NCBI RefSeq assembly: GCF_034259205.1
Contig: NZ_CP139487.1
Location: 992,001-1,056,000 of the forward strand
DNA length: 64,000 nucleotides
Source: Peredibacter starrii
Lineage (GTDB): Bacteria > Bdellovibrionota > Bacteriovoracia > Bacteriovoracales > Bacteriovoracaceae
Reading direction: 5' to 3'
How positions within the stretch are numbered: the first letter of the stretch is position 1; the number at the start of each line of letters is the position of its first letter. The position numbers and the translations under genes are program-made. A model generated the notes under the pieces. The model did not search any database. It had not been told where the DNA came from and saw nothing but the letters and a program-made list of their open reading frames with translations. Shown here piece after piece: positions 24,623 to 33,252 of the stretch.

Positions 24623-25103
24623 CCTTATTAGAAGCTGGATTTATTTTAAACTGGTTGTTCTCGTCGTGCTTAAGTTCGTTCACGAATTCTTCCACGTCCT
24701 GGAACTTACGATAAACTGCTGCAAAACGAATATAGGCCACTGGATCCAGGTGACGAAGATACATCATCACTAAATTACCAACGTCCTTAGTATTAACTTC
24801 TTTATCAGAAATATCTAATACTGCTTTTTCAATGTTCTGAATGATTCTTTCAATCTGAATGGCAGAGATTGGACGTTTTTCACAGGCCTTCTCGATACCA
24901 GTTAGAATTTTCTCACGCTTATATGGTTCGCGACGACCGTCACGTTTAATCACCATAGGCATTGAGAGTTCAACTGTTTCAAAAGTTGTAAAACGCTTCT
25001 GACAGGCCTCGCACTTTCTGCGACGACGGATAGTAGAGCCTTCATCCAGGTTTCTGGAATCTAGCACCTTGGTGTCAGGGGCCGAACAATAGGGACATTT
25101 CAT
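24603..25103 (-). CDS. nrdR: Ribonucleotide reductase repressor NrdR
   Basis: A 166-residue zinc-ribbon plus ATP-cone repressor of ribonucleotide reductase genes. The ribbon is CPYC (residues 3-6) ... CEACQKRF. The ATP cone spans about 50-140, starting VIKRDGRREPYKREKILTGI. The C-terminus carries an extra 15-20 polar residues. Its own leader contains two sequences that look like tandem NrdR boxes, which suggests autoregulation. Confidence 0.96.
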   Translation of the reverse strand: MKCPYCSAPDTKVLDSRNLDEGSTIRRRRKCEACQKRFTTFETVELSMPMVIKRDGRREPYKREKILTGIEKACEKRPISAIQIERIIQNIEKAVLDISDKEVNTKDVGNLVMMYLRHLDPVAYIRFAAVYRKFQDVEEFVNELKHDENNQFKINPASNKDENREY

Positions 25104-25114
25104 AATGCAGACCT

Positions 25115-25130
25115 AAACTATATCTAGTGG
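25115..25130 (-). promoter_or_regulatory. NrdR box (proximal)
   Basis: The minus strand reads CCACTAGATATAGTTT, close to the NrdR-box consensus acaCwAtATaTwGtgt. It lies 12 bases upstream of the nrdR ATG and overlaps a possible -10 element (TATAGT). Confidence 0.6.
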
Positions 25131-25145
25131 TTTGTTCGGCTTTTT

Positions 25146-25161
25146 CTACCATGTATGGAAC
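25146..25161 (-). promoter_or_regulatory. NrdR box (distal, degenerate)
   Basis: CTACCATGTATGGAAC on the plus strand; a weaker match, but its centre is exactly 31 bases from the proximal box, which is three helical turns, as in known tandem NrdR boxes. Confidence 0.4.
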
Positions 25162-25232
25162 AAGTTGAGAAGCTAAATAGCTGATTCTGGGATAGGGCGA
25201 GGGCCTGTGATTTCTAAGGCTTGTACGTATTT

Positions 25233-25270
25233 GACGCAAATTCACTACGACGTCGTAGTAAACTTGCGTC
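25233..25270. repeat. 38-base interrupted palindrome between the Kazal gene and nrdR
   Basis: Outer arms GACGCAA and TTGCGTC flank a perfect 16-base core ACTACGACGTCGTAGT, with four unpaired bases on each side. It begins 11 bases after the stop of the Kazal lipoprotein gene and lies 130-167 bases upstream of nrdR. No T-run follows on the minus strand. It could be a weak terminator or a dyad operator. Confidence 0.6.
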
Positions 25271-25280
25271 GAAATAACGA

Positions 25281-25538
25281 TTACTTCTTTTTAGGAGCTC
25301 CACATGAGCCTTCAGTCCATGTCTTATGGCCATGACATTCGGCCTCACAAGAGTTGCCGTAGTTCGTGCCGTTAGCACAAACAGGCTTGAAGATTTTCAT
25401 GCAGTAGCAGGGCTGAACAGTATAAGGACTCACTTGAGCTGAGTCACTTTCGCCAGCAGATTCTACTTTAGGTTCTTCTTTCTTTTTCGTCGTACAAGAA
25501 ACAGCAAAGGCGAGGGCGAGAATTAAAATGTACTTCAT
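25281..25538 (-). CDS. Kazal-type protease inhibitor-like lipoprotein
   Basis: An 85-residue lipoprotein with a lipobox (AFAVSC, cysteine 15), then a charged linker of about 25 residues (KKKEEPKVESAGESDSAQ). A Kazal-like domain follows with six cysteines: CYC, KPVCANGTNYGNSCEAECHG and GSC. PVCA-NGTxYxNxCxA is the core of Kazal serine-protease inhibitors. It would display an inhibitor on the periplasmic or outer face of the membrane. It follows glyA by 11 bases with its own AAGGA site. The target protease is unknown. Confidence 0.85.
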   Translation of the reverse strand: MKYILILALAFAVSCTTKKKEEPKVESAGESDSAQVSPYTVQPCYCMKIFKPVCANGTNYGNSCEAECHGHKTWTEGSCGAPKKK

Positions 25539-25549
25539 CTGATCCTTCC

Positions 25550-26788
25550 TTATTTATAAACTGGAAATTTTGTACAAAGGTCATGAACACTTAGTTTCAC
25601 TTCCTTCTGAATTTTTTCATCAGTTGGATTCTTAAGTGCTTTCACAATAAGTTCTGCCATGAATTTTGTTTCAGCTTCTTTAAAACCACGAGTTGTTACT
25701 GCTGGAGTTCCCAGACGAATACCAGAAGTCACGAACGGAGAACGTTTATCATTCGGAACCATGTTCTTGTTACAAGTGATGTCCACGCGCTCAAGGATTT
25801 CTCCTGCTTCTTTACCAGACATGTTCACTGAATCTGTTTTTAGAAGAACAAGATGGTTATCCGTTCCGCCAGAAACGAGTTCAATCCCGTGATCCATCAG
25901 GGTCTTCGCGAGAACCTTGGAGTTTTTCACCACTTGCTCTTGGTAAGTTTTAAAACTTGGATCAAGGGCCTCTTTGAAAGCAACTGCTTTACCAGCAATC
26001 ACGTGCTCAAGAGGACCGCCCTGAATACCAGGGAAAATAAGAGAGTTAAATTTCTTAGCAAGATCATCATTGTTCGTAAGAATCAAACCACCACGAGGAC
26101 CACGGAGAGTTTTGTGAGTGGTAGATGTCACGACATCAGCATAATCCATCGGAGAAGGGTGGAGACCCGCGGCCACAAGACCTGCGATGTGGGCCATATC
26201 AACCATCAATACTGCACCAACTGATTTAGCAATCGCGCCGAATTTTTCGAAATCAATAATTCGCGGATAGGCAGAAGCACCAGCAATAATCATGCGAGGC
26301 CTTTCACGTTTAGCGATATCTTCAAGTTGGTTGTAATCGATTGTTTCCTGAGCATTCAAACCATAGTGCATGGCCTTGAAAAGTTTCCCAGAAAAGTTAA
26401 CCGGTGAACCGTGAGTTAAGTGGCCACCTTGAGCAAGGTCCATTCCTAAGAAGGCCTCGCCTGGATTTAAGCAGGCCATGTACACGGCCATGTTAGCTTG
26501 AGAACCAGAGTGGGGTTGAACGTTGGCGTGTTTAGCGTTGAAGATTTTCTTCAAGCGTTCAATTGCCAGAGTTTCAATTCCATCTACGAATTCGCAACCG
26601 TTGTAATAACGTTTGCCAGGGTAACCTTCAGCATATTTGTTAGTGAGGCAAGACCCTTGGGCCTCCATCACAGCTTGCGAACAGTAGTTTTCAGATGCGA
26701 TTAGCTCCAGACCCATTTCCTGGCGGTTTTGTTCTTTACCGATAAATTGCGCGACCTCAGGGTCCACTTCGATGAGACGTTTAGACAT
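25550..26788 (-). CDS. glyA: Serine hydroxymethyltransferase
   Basis: Interconverts serine and glycine with tetrahydrofolate, supplying one-carbon units. The 412-residue length is standard. The PLP lysine is in [14 protein letters not shown]. Other landmarks are [25 protein letters not shown] and [24 protein letters not shown] precedes the ATG. It shares a transcript with the Kazal lipoprotein gene, with no obvious functional link. Confidence 0.97.
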   Translation of the reverse strand: MSKRLIEVDPEVAQFIGKEQNRQEMGLELIASENYCSQAVMEAQGSCLTNKYAEGYPGKRYYNGCEFVDGIETLAIERLKKIFNAKHANVQPHSGSQANMAVYMACLNPGEAFLGMDLAQGGHLTHGSPVNFSGKLFKAMHYGLNAQETIDYNQLEDIAKRERPRMIIAGASAYPRIIDFEKFGAIAKSVGAVLMVDMAHIAGLVAAGLHPSPMDYADVVTSTTHKTLRGPRGGLILTNNDDLAKKFNSLIFPGIQGGPLEHVIAGKAVAFKEALDPSFKTYQEQVVKNSKVLAKTLMDHGIELVSGGTDNHLVLLKTDSVNMSGKEAGEILERVDITCNKNMVPNDKRSPFVTSGIRLGTPAVTTRGFKEAETKFMAELIVKALKNPTDEKIQKEVKLSVHDLCTKFPVYK

Positions 26789-26893
26789 GGTATCTCCTTA
26801 TTTTCCTAATTTTATAGGGACTTACCCGGAATTGTAAGAACTTCCCTAGGGGCTTCCGTGAAAAGGCCTTTTTATGATATTTTGCATTGCATT

Positions 26894-27613
26894 ATGGAAG
26901 TTTACGTACTGATTCTCATTCTGGCCGTGGTTCAATCGCTCTTTGGAGTGGGCCTTTTGTTATTCGGTACACCAATTATGCTTCTGATGGGTTACGAGTA
27001 TACCGAAGCGCTTATGTATCTCTTGCCCGCATCTGCCGCATTAAGCTGGAGTCAGGTGAAGGATCTCCATAAAGAAAAGCTCAACGGCGGATATCGCAAA
27101 CTGTTCTTTCTGATCTGTCTTCCTCTTTTATTTGTGGGGATGGTAGCGGCAACTCATCTGGATGTTAAATGGGAAATTAAACTCTTTGTTACAATCATGT
27201 TGGTGGTGGCCTTCATCATTCGCACTAACTCATCATTTCGTGAGTCATTGCAGACCCTGATGAAGAACCATTTACCAATTGCATTGGGTGCGATGGGACT
27301 GATCCATGGACTTTCGAATATGGGTGGATCAATTCTCACACCGATGGTGTCGAGTCTTTATAAAGATAAGACGAAGGTGTTGGCAGGAGTTAGTTTTGAT
27401 TACGCTTTTATGGCGAGTCTTCAATTAATCGTTTTGATTTTCTTTAAAGGCGAGACCCTTGAAATGAAATATCTCATAGGTCCGGCCATCTCATTATTCA
27501 TTCGTTATTCTATCGGTAAAAAGGTCTTCGCTTTTACCTCAGAGACAAATTATCAGCGACTACTTGACGGCTTTATTCTCGCGAATGCTGTCTTACTAGG
27601 AATTAATCTCTAA
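26894..27613 (+). CDS. TauE/SafE-type membrane permease
   Basis: A 239-residue, eight-helix protein. The first half begins with a glycine-rich helix (LAVVQSLFGVGLLLFGTPIMLL) and the second half repeats this as GLIHGLSNMGGSILTPMVSSLY, the internal repeat typical of the TauE/SafE family of anion exporters. The start at 26894 is set so that the protein begins at the first helix; the frame is open from a GTG at 26858 and no good ribosome-binding site is seen for either. The substrate (sulfite, sulfonate or other anion) is not clear. Its 3' end overlaps the convergent lipoprotein gene by four bases. Confidence 0.75.
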   Translation: MEVYVLILILAVVQSLFGVGLLLFGTPIMLLMGYEYTEALMYLLPASAALSWSQVKDLHKEKLNGGYRKLFFLICLPLLFVGMVAATHLDVKWEIKLFVTIMLVVAFIIRTNSSFRESLQTLMKNHLPIALGAMGLIHGLSNMGGSILTPMVSSLYKDKTKVLAGVSFDYAFMASLQLIVLIFFKGETLEMKYLIGPAISLFIRYSIGKKVFAFTSETNYQRLLDGFILANAVLLGINL

Positions 27614-27852
27614 GGGTGATGTGGATCCATTGGTTCGTGCATAGCTGGTTCCTCAGGAGCTTCGGCTGCAGACTCTTCAAGTCCCTTGGCCGACGTATCA
27701 TAAGGTATCTTGTGGAGACGGTGATAGTCTTCTTCAAGTTTAGAAGCGAGCTCAATTAAAACGTAATCGTCACTTGGTTCCTGTTCACTGGTCTGCTCCG
27801 GTTTAGAGCAGGCAACAAAAAGCAATAAAGCACTTAATGAAATGAATTTCAC
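27610..27852 (-). CDS. 80-residue lipoprotein, paralogue of the one at 13246
   Basis: Lipoprotein signal peptide with lipobox LLFVAC (cysteine 15). The motif SDDYVLIELASKLEED is nearly identical to SNDYVLIEFASKLEEE in the 46-residue lipoprotein at 13246. After it this copy continues for about 40 residues, ending in an acidic, proline- and histidine-rich tail (EEPAMHEPMDPHHP) that the other lacks. The tail could bind metal. Its ATG overlaps the stop of the two-TM protein gene (ATGA). Confidence 0.82.
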   Translation of the reverse strand: MKFISLSALLLFVACSKPEQTSEQEPSDDYVLIELASKLEEDYHRLHKIPYDTSAKGLEESAAEAPEEPAMHEPMDPHHP

Positions 27853-28289
27853 TTCATTTTCTCCTTCAGGCCGTCGACTAGAGGTTCGAGTTCTTTGAAA
27901 AAATCTTTATCTCGAAGTTTAAAGTTCTCTGAGTCCGATTTCATTTCGGCGAGATGTCTTTTGAGTTTGAAAATTGGACCAGCAATTCGGTGAGACACAA
28001 TAAAGCCCGTACCGATCAGAAGTAAAAAGTTGAACACGACTAAAGCGATGAACAACATATCCAGGTCGGCCTTTTGGTTGGCCAAAAAGCGGAAGAAGAC
28101 GTGACCTTTAGGAATACCCACACTTAGTGCCTTCTCTCCCAGACGCCAGAAAAAGAGATAGCTAACAGAGTAGAGTGACAGGGTGGTCACAACAAATAGT
28201 CCTACAAAGTAACTAAGCAGTTTTAATTGAAATTCCGGGTTAAGAAGATAGTTCTTGAGTTGTCTTCGATACGGTCTTTGATCTGCCAT
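27849..28289 (-). CDS. Two-TM membrane protein with HAMP-like SHRIAGPIF motif (copy 2)
   Basis: A 146-residue paralogue of 13383-13811 with the same layout: a basic N-terminus, a first helix in FQLKLLSYFVGLF, a loop with VGIPKGHVFFRFL and KADLDMLFI, a second helix, SHRIAGPIFKLKRHL, and FFKELEPLVDGLKEK at the end. Conservation is strongest in the loop motif and the SHRIAGPI junction. It is ATGA-coupled to its small lipoprotein. The module stands alone here, between two convergent or divergent unrelated genes. Function is unknown. Confidence 0.82.
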   Translation of the reverse strand: MADQRPYRRQLKNYLLNPEFQLKLLSYFVGLFVVTTLSLYSVSYLFFWRLGEKALSVGIPKGHVFFRFLANQKADLDMLFIALVVFNFLLLIGTGFIVSHRIAGPIFKLKRHLAEMKSDSENFKLRDKDFFKELEPLVDGLKEKMK

Positions 28290-28423
28290 TTTTCCTCGGC
28301 GCTTGTACGTCTTGATAGAAGTTTAAGCGAACATTATAAAGTGCTGATTTTCCCAAGGAAATCTCTTTTTGGTTGACTGAAAAAGTCGCTCAAGAATTTG
28401 ACCTCGCTTACGATAAGTTTACT

Positions 28424-29896
28424 ATGAAGCACCTTATATTATTAAGTTTTTTGGCATTACCACAACTCCTTCAGGCCCAAGTGACGGCGTCCGATGAATT
28501 GAAACGCCTGAATAAGTGCTATGGCCTCTTTGTTCGTGAACGTATTCCTACTGATCACCCTTTATGGGTGGCAGTTTCAAGAGGAACAAAATCAGGAACA
28601 GATGCGTGTATGGAGCTTTTTGATAAGGCGAAACTCACAAGCTCTGGTGAGCTGCCTAAAACAAACGGCAATTATGATTATGAAGGAATGAGAGTTCTGA
28701 ATTCTTTTCTTCGTTTTCATAAATCACAATTTGAAATTCCTGATTTCTCAACTGCAGTTGGTAACGGTATCGATCGCTTCACTCGTGACGTTACAGATTC
28801 AAATGAACCTGCTTACCACTTTCTTTATTCGTTGTTCGCTCCTGAGCAAAAGTTCTCGGATGTTGTGACGAGAGATTTTTCTCTACGTGCTAAACGTTAC
28901 TCGATGAAGTCTGAGCGCACACGCAGTGTTGCTTCAGTTGCACTACCTGTGATCATGCAAGGTGTGTATAAAACAGTAAAAGACGCCAATGGAAACAGCG
29001 TTCTCGTTCCTGATGATGCAAAAGGGGGAGCTTCTCCTTTTGAACCAGTTCTACCAGAAACAGGTATCCTGATCGGACTTGATGTAGATCAGGAAGACAA
29101 TAGTATTGAACCAACACATTTCAATCCTAACTTCGGTACTCTTAAATTTACTTCAACCAATATCAACCAACATTTAGGTGGTGGGATCATTGGTTCGCAG
29201 GGATATCTTCTTGGTAACCTTGGTAAAGACGGCTTCACGAACGGTGGTACGAACTTGTTCCGTCGTTGGGGGAAGCACGTGATGGCAGATTTACTTTGTC
29301 GCGATCTTCCGGCACTTCGTTCAAAAGACGTGGTGGCAGAAGTTGACGCTGAATCTACGATTGCGTTCCGCACTGGTATCTCGTGTATGGGCTGTCACTC
29401 TTCAATGGACCCATTAGCAGGTGCCGCAAGAAACTCGCGAGCTGCATGGACCAGTAACGCCGGTATGTCCTTTAACCGTGTGAAGTTCATTGGCCATCGT
29501 ACACCGGATCTTGGGTATGCTGAATTCCCATCTAAGGTTGCAGACGCAAACTTCCATCGTCGTCCGGCCAATGGAAGACTGTATTACAGAAGCTACAATG
29601 GTGATCTCGTATTAAATGAAGTTGAAGGTCTACAACAGTTGGGTGAATCAATCGCCAAGACTAATGATTATTATGTATGTGCGGCCAAACGCTATTACCG
29701 TTTCCTGACTGGAATTAATGTTAATCTTGCCGACCTTGGTAACATCAACACTCCTGCACTATCACCTGGTGAAAAATTTCAACGTGATCGAGTGATCAAT
29801 ATGGGGCTGGATCTCAAGTCTCACCAATCACTAAGAACACTGATAAAAAATATTATTAAATCTGATGCCTTCATCTATCCAGATCGTGGAGTTTAA
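28424..29896 (+). CDS. Exported DUF1588-like protein with a single haem c motif
   Basis: A 490-residue exported protein (signal peptide MKHLILLSFLALPQLLQA). Near residue 325 it has RTGISCMGCHSSMDPLAG, a CxxCH haem c site in the setting seen in DUF1588/DUF1592 proteins (CxxCHxxxDP). The rest is mostly helical. The C-terminal part contains YYVCAAKRYYRFLTGINVNL and ends with SDAFIYPDRGV, also typical of that group. It is followed two bases later by a Tat-exported DUF1501-like gene, the usual kind of partner for such proteins in planctomycetes and myxobacteria. The role of the pair is not established. The ATG at 28424 is chosen for the signal peptide; the frame opens at 28373. Confidence 0.8.
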   Translation: MKHLILLSFLALPQLLQAQVTASDELKRLNKCYGLFVRERIPTDHPLWVAVSRGTKSGTDACMELFDKAKLTSSGELPKTNGNYDYEGMRVLNSFLRFHKSQFEIPDFSTAVGNGIDRFTRDVTDSNEPAYHFLYSLFAPEQKFSDVVTRDFSLRAKRYSMKSERTRSVASVALPVIMQGVYKTVKDANGNSVLVPDDAKGGASPFEPVLPETGILIGLDVDQEDNSIEPTHFNPNFGTLKFTSTNINQHLGGGIIGSQGYLLGNLGKDGFTNGGTNLFRRWGKHVMADLLCRDLPALRSKDVVAEVDAESTIAFRTGISCMGCHSSMDPLAGAARNSRAAWTSNAGMSFNRVKFIGHRTPDLGYAEFPSKVADANFHRRPANGRLYYRSYNGDLVLNEVEGLQQLGESIAKTNDYYVCAAKRYYRFLTGINVNLADLGNINTPALSPGEKFQRDRVINMGLDLKSHQSLRTLIKNIIKSDAFIYPDRGV

Positions 29897-29898
29897 TT

Positions 29899-31572
29899 AT
29901 GTCTGATAAGAAAAAATTTGAATTAGATCGAAGGACCTTATTGAAAAACATTCTCCTCGGCACAGGTGTTGTTTCATCTGCCCCGTTCGATATGTTTTTA
30001 ACCAACATGATGGTGAATCTTCTTCAATCAGGCACGGCCCATGCTGCCGGTGAAGAGGCGGCCTTTCAGGATTTTAAATTCATCAGTCTTGTGATGGCCG
30101 GCGGGGCCCCACGTTACTACTGGGATCTTCCTGTTCAACCAAATGGTGATGATCAAATAGTGTCCAACCCTATGGTGGTCAACAAATTCGTTAATAATGG
30201 TTCAACCATTAATGCCACCTATGCTACGACGAAAGTAGGGGACTATTATATGCCTCACGTGTGGAGTGGTAATATTGCCACGACTGCGGGTGTGGTTCCC
30301 ATGTCTCAACTGGGACAAAACATGATGATCATGAGAGGGATTGATCTCCAAATCGATAGCCATCCAATCGATCGTGAACGTCAAATCGCTCCAGTTCCGG
30401 GTGGTATTTCACTAACTGGTTTAGTTGCCGATCATGCTACAACTCCTATTCCAGCAGTTGGTAGAAATGGTGGTGGTAACTTCTATCGTGGAGAAAAAGG
30501 CATTGCCTATGTTGAGCTTGCCGGAACCAATCCTCTAACGAGTGCTTTGGCCCCATTCTCGCCACTGAGTTCGATGAAGACCATCAATAATGGTTCAGTG
30601 GAGAGTGCCATTGATGCCGCTTTAAAAAGAATGTCGGCCACATCAGCTGATAAGAGCAAGTTTCTTCCAAGTACTTTCGCCACTCGTTTTAACGCCAAAA
30701 AAATGATGATGAAGTCCTTCGGGAACCTTCAACTAAACTACAACAATCTTGTTGCAAAATATCGCTCGCTCATTAGTCGTGCTTTTGAAGCGAAAGACAG
30801 TTTGTCTCTGGCCGGTGTTGACGATATGGCAATTCCTGGTCTTGGTACTAGTCCATACCGCGTTCTGGAAGCTGAGTATCTGACAAGCACAGATATCAGA
30901 ACAATGACTGATGCAATGACGGGTATTACGAATCTTGCGGAAGGTATGGCGATCGCAGAATTCATGGTGACTCAAGGTCTTTCTTCTTCTGTGAACATTC
31001 AGGCCGATAACTTCAGTAACGTGCTTTATCAGTCTGTATATAACATGACTACAAAAGTAACTCGTACAAATGTTCGTGGCGCCCACACAATGGACGTTCA
31101 CTTCACGGGTTCACATGCTGGAACAATTCTTTTCTCTCGTTACTACCGTGCTGTTTCGGCCTGTTTATATGAATTAATCGCTCAGCTAAAATCAGTTCAA
31201 GTAGGTTATGGTCAGAATCTTTTTGACCGCACAGTACTTTCTGTAACATCTGAATTTAACCGTATTCCTCGTACAGATGGTAGTGGTGCAGACCATGGCT
31301 GGCAGGGATCAAACTTCACCGTGCTTTCAGGTATGATCGACAATCTAACAGTTGTTGGTAACGTGAAAACGAATGAAGGTTCTCGTGGTACTTGGGGTCT
31401 TGCCGGTCCAATGGAAGAGTTAAACGGCCGTGAGGCAATCATCGGTAATGCTTCGTCGACTGTTTCGGCCATGCTCGAAGTAAAAACTCCGACTCCGAAC
31501 GATCAGGCCTTTGCGTATAAAGAAAACGGCAAAGTGAAACTGGCCATTAAGTCTTTAAAGAACGTTGCTTAA
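29899..31572 (+). CDS. Tat-exported DUF1501-like protein
   Basis: A 557-residue protein starting with a twin-arginine signal (ELDRRTLLKNILLGTGVVSS, cut near AHAAG). This indicates export in a folded state, often with a cofactor. The C-terminal region has SEFNRIPRTDGSGADHGWQG, matching the DUF1501 pattern (E-F-x-R-x-P ... G-x-D-H-G), related to the alkaline phosphatase/sulfatase fold. It is the middle gene of a three-gene set with a haem c protein before and a lipoprotein after. Substrate unknown. Confidence 0.8.
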   Translation: MSDKKKFELDRRTLLKNILLGTGVVSSAPFDMFLTNMMVNLLQSGTAHAAGEEAAFQDFKFISLVMAGGAPRYYWDLPVQPNGDDQIVSNPMVVNKFVNNGSTINATYATTKVGDYYMPHVWSGNIATTAGVVPMSQLGQNMMIMRGIDLQIDSHPIDRERQIAPVPGGISLTGLVADHATTPIPAVGRNGGGNFYRGEKGIAYVELAGTNPLTSALAPFSPLSSMKTINNGSVESAIDAALKRMSATSADKSKFLPSTFATRFNAKKMMMKSFGNLQLNYNNLVAKYRSLISRAFEAKDSLSLAGVDDMAIPGLGTSPYRVLEAEYLTSTDIRTMTDAMTGITNLAEGMAIAEFMVTQGLSSSVNIQADNFSNVLYQSVYNMTTKVTRTNVRGAHTMDVHFTGSHAGTILFSRYYRAVSACLYELIAQLKSVQVGYGQNLFDRTVLSVTSEFNRIPRTDGSGADHGWQGSNFTVLSGMIDNLTVVGNVKTNEGSRGTWGLAGPMEELNGREAIIGNASSTVSAMLEVKTPTPNDQAFAYKENGKVKLAIKSLKNVA

Positions 31573-31585
31573 CCAGGAACAAAAC

Positions 31586-32224
31586 ATGTTGAGAAGTAGT
31601 TCATTCATTTTAGCTCTTCTTATGCTTGCTGCTTGTCAGCCGGCACAGGAAGAACTTAAATTCGATGCTCCGAATGCGTTGGTAGAAAAGCAGCAGCAGT
31701 TGAATTATGCTTCGGAAATTCAGATGGCCGATCGGGCCTATGTTGAATCGGTTTTGCTTCAAATCTTCAATGCTTCAGGAACATCGGCCGCGACCTATAT
31801 TCAGTCTGATATTTATCAGAAGGTCGAGTTTGGTGGGGCCTGTGATTTTTATTCCACTTCGGACCTAAGTCCTACAACGGTAGAGTTCCCTCGTGAGCAA
31901 TGTTATACCGGGATGGGTGTGGTCCAAAACCCTAATAACAATCCTATGAGATATTCACTTACGACCAAAGTATGTGAGCGTCTGGTCGTGGATAGCGCGC
32001 GAATGGATGTAGTAAAAGCGAAGATCTTCTCCAACAACCAATGGGAAGCTCCAAGCGATGCTTCCATTCAAAGGGCCTGGTCTTTGTTCTTTCCAATTGA
32101 AAGCGCTTCGCCAGCAGTCGTGAAAGACCTAAAAGCGATTGCGGATGTGAGCAGTGGGAATGAGGACGCCTGGAAGAACATTATTCTGACGATGTGTATT
32201 TCGCCAGAATGGCAGGTTCTTTAG
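31586..32224 (+). CDS. Lipoprotein, third gene of the DUF1588/DUF1501 set
   Basis: A 212-residue lipoprotein (lipobox LMLAAC, cysteine 18). No known domain is visible. Four more cysteines occur (GACDFY, REQCYTG, TKVCERL, LTMCISP), probably in disulfides. The ATG at 31586 has an AGGA site and begins the signal peptide, so it is preferred to the in-frame ATG at 31565 inside the previous gene. The conserved position suggests it anchors or assists the DUF1501 and haem proteins. The 3' end overlaps the convergent gene by four bases. Confidence 0.78.
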   Translation: MLRSSSFILALLMLAACQPAQEELKFDAPNALVEKQQQLNYASEIQMADRAYVESVLLQIFNASGTSAATYIQSDIYQKVEFGGACDFYSTSDLSPTTVEFPREQCYTGMGVVQNPNNNPMRYSLTTKVCERLVVDSARMDVVKAKIFSNNQWEAPSDASIQRAWSLFFPIESASPAVVKDLKAIADVSSGNEDAWKNIILTMCISPEWQVL

Positions 32225-33252
32225 AACTGTCGGCCGAATCCTAGACCCCAAAAGCTTTCCTGCTTTTTGAAGTACTGGCCAAACTCAGTTCTTAAGTACC
32301 ATTGTCCAAATTGCCAGCGCGAATTGATGGTAGCGAGGTAAGACAACGGGCTCTCTTCACTCACTTTATAATCAGGGTCAGAAGGCTGAGTCAGGTTCTG
32401 TGACGTATAGATAAGTGGTAGCCCAATACCAATTCTGGACTTTGAGCTGGAAACGATCATAGAGGCCATTGGGCCCAGTTTAATGCCGGTAGCAGGGACA
32501 TTCTGCTGATAAGTGATATTCGAATCACCATAAGCGCTTACACCACCCACACCCATCAAGAAACAGCCGTCGAGAAGGAAGTGATAAAAACCGTTCTCGA
32601 TACCAACGTCACCACCTACGCAGTAACCCTGGTTCGTCATGATAAGTCCGGTGTTTTTGCCGGAACTTGAACGATGAAGAGTAGCATCGTGCTGCCAGCT
32701 CACGTATTGAACGTTTACACTCGCTGAAAAACGATAAATTTTATCTTCCAAATACTGAAGGTGGGCCATGACCTTGTTGTTAAGCTTTTCAGCTTTACCT
32801 TCACGGAATTCAAGCTCACTTAGAATTTGGCGGAAAATAACGTAGATCTTTTGGTCTTTTTCCAGACCCGGGCCCAGCTCATCGTAGTCCAACAAGATGT
32901 TGGCGTAGTCGTTATAGAGGTTCCAGTAATGAATAGGAAGTGACTTAGGATAATCGTCGACATCCAGAGTTTCTTTCTCGCGAATTTTCTTTCTGATGTC
33001 AGCGTGCTCTTTGGCATAGTCTTTTTTTAGAATACGAAAAACAACTTTGGCGTCCTCACGATACTTTCCAAGTTTCCTGAAAGAGTGAGAGATCATGATC
33101 AGTTCTTTCGTAGAAAGCTCGCCCCATTTATCAGGTGAACCATAAGTCGCAACAATGCGCTTGAATTCTTTGCGTTCAAACAACGGCTGGACATTTGCCG
33201 CCATGGCGACATTCATCGAGACAAGAATGAGAGCAACTAACTTAAGCATCAT
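32221..33252 (-). CDS. Probable outer-membrane protein with helical N-terminal domain
   Basis: A 343-residue exported protein (signal peptide ending NVAMA). Residues about 20-165 are helical and charged (FERKEFKRIVATYGS, SFRKLGKYREDAKVVFRILK), reminiscent of TPR-like repeats. From about 170 the sequence alternates as in a beta-barrel (FSASVNVQYVSW, GIENGFYHFLLDGCFLMG) and ends with FWGLGFGRQF, an aromatic C-terminus as in outer-membrane barrels. The start at 33252 overlaps the upstream stop (ATGA). It is the last gene of the YceI-cytochrome-porin operon. Confidence 0.75.
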   Translation of the reverse strand: MMLKLVALILVSMNVAMAANVQPLFERKEFKRIVATYGSPDKWGELSTKELIMISHSFRKLGKYREDAKVVFRILKKDYAKEHADIRKKIREKETLDVDDYPKSLPIHYWNLYNDYANILLDYDELGPGLEKDQKIYVIFRQILSELEFREGKAEKLNNKVMAHLQYLEDKIYRFSASVNVQYVSWQHDATLHRSSSGKNTGLIMTNQGYCVGGDVGIENGFYHFLLDGCFLMGVGGVSAYGDSNITYQQNVPATGIKLGPMASMIVSSSKSRIGIGLPLIYTSQNLTQPSDPDYKVSEESPLSYLATINSRWQFGQWYLRTEFGQYFKKQESFWGLGFGRQF

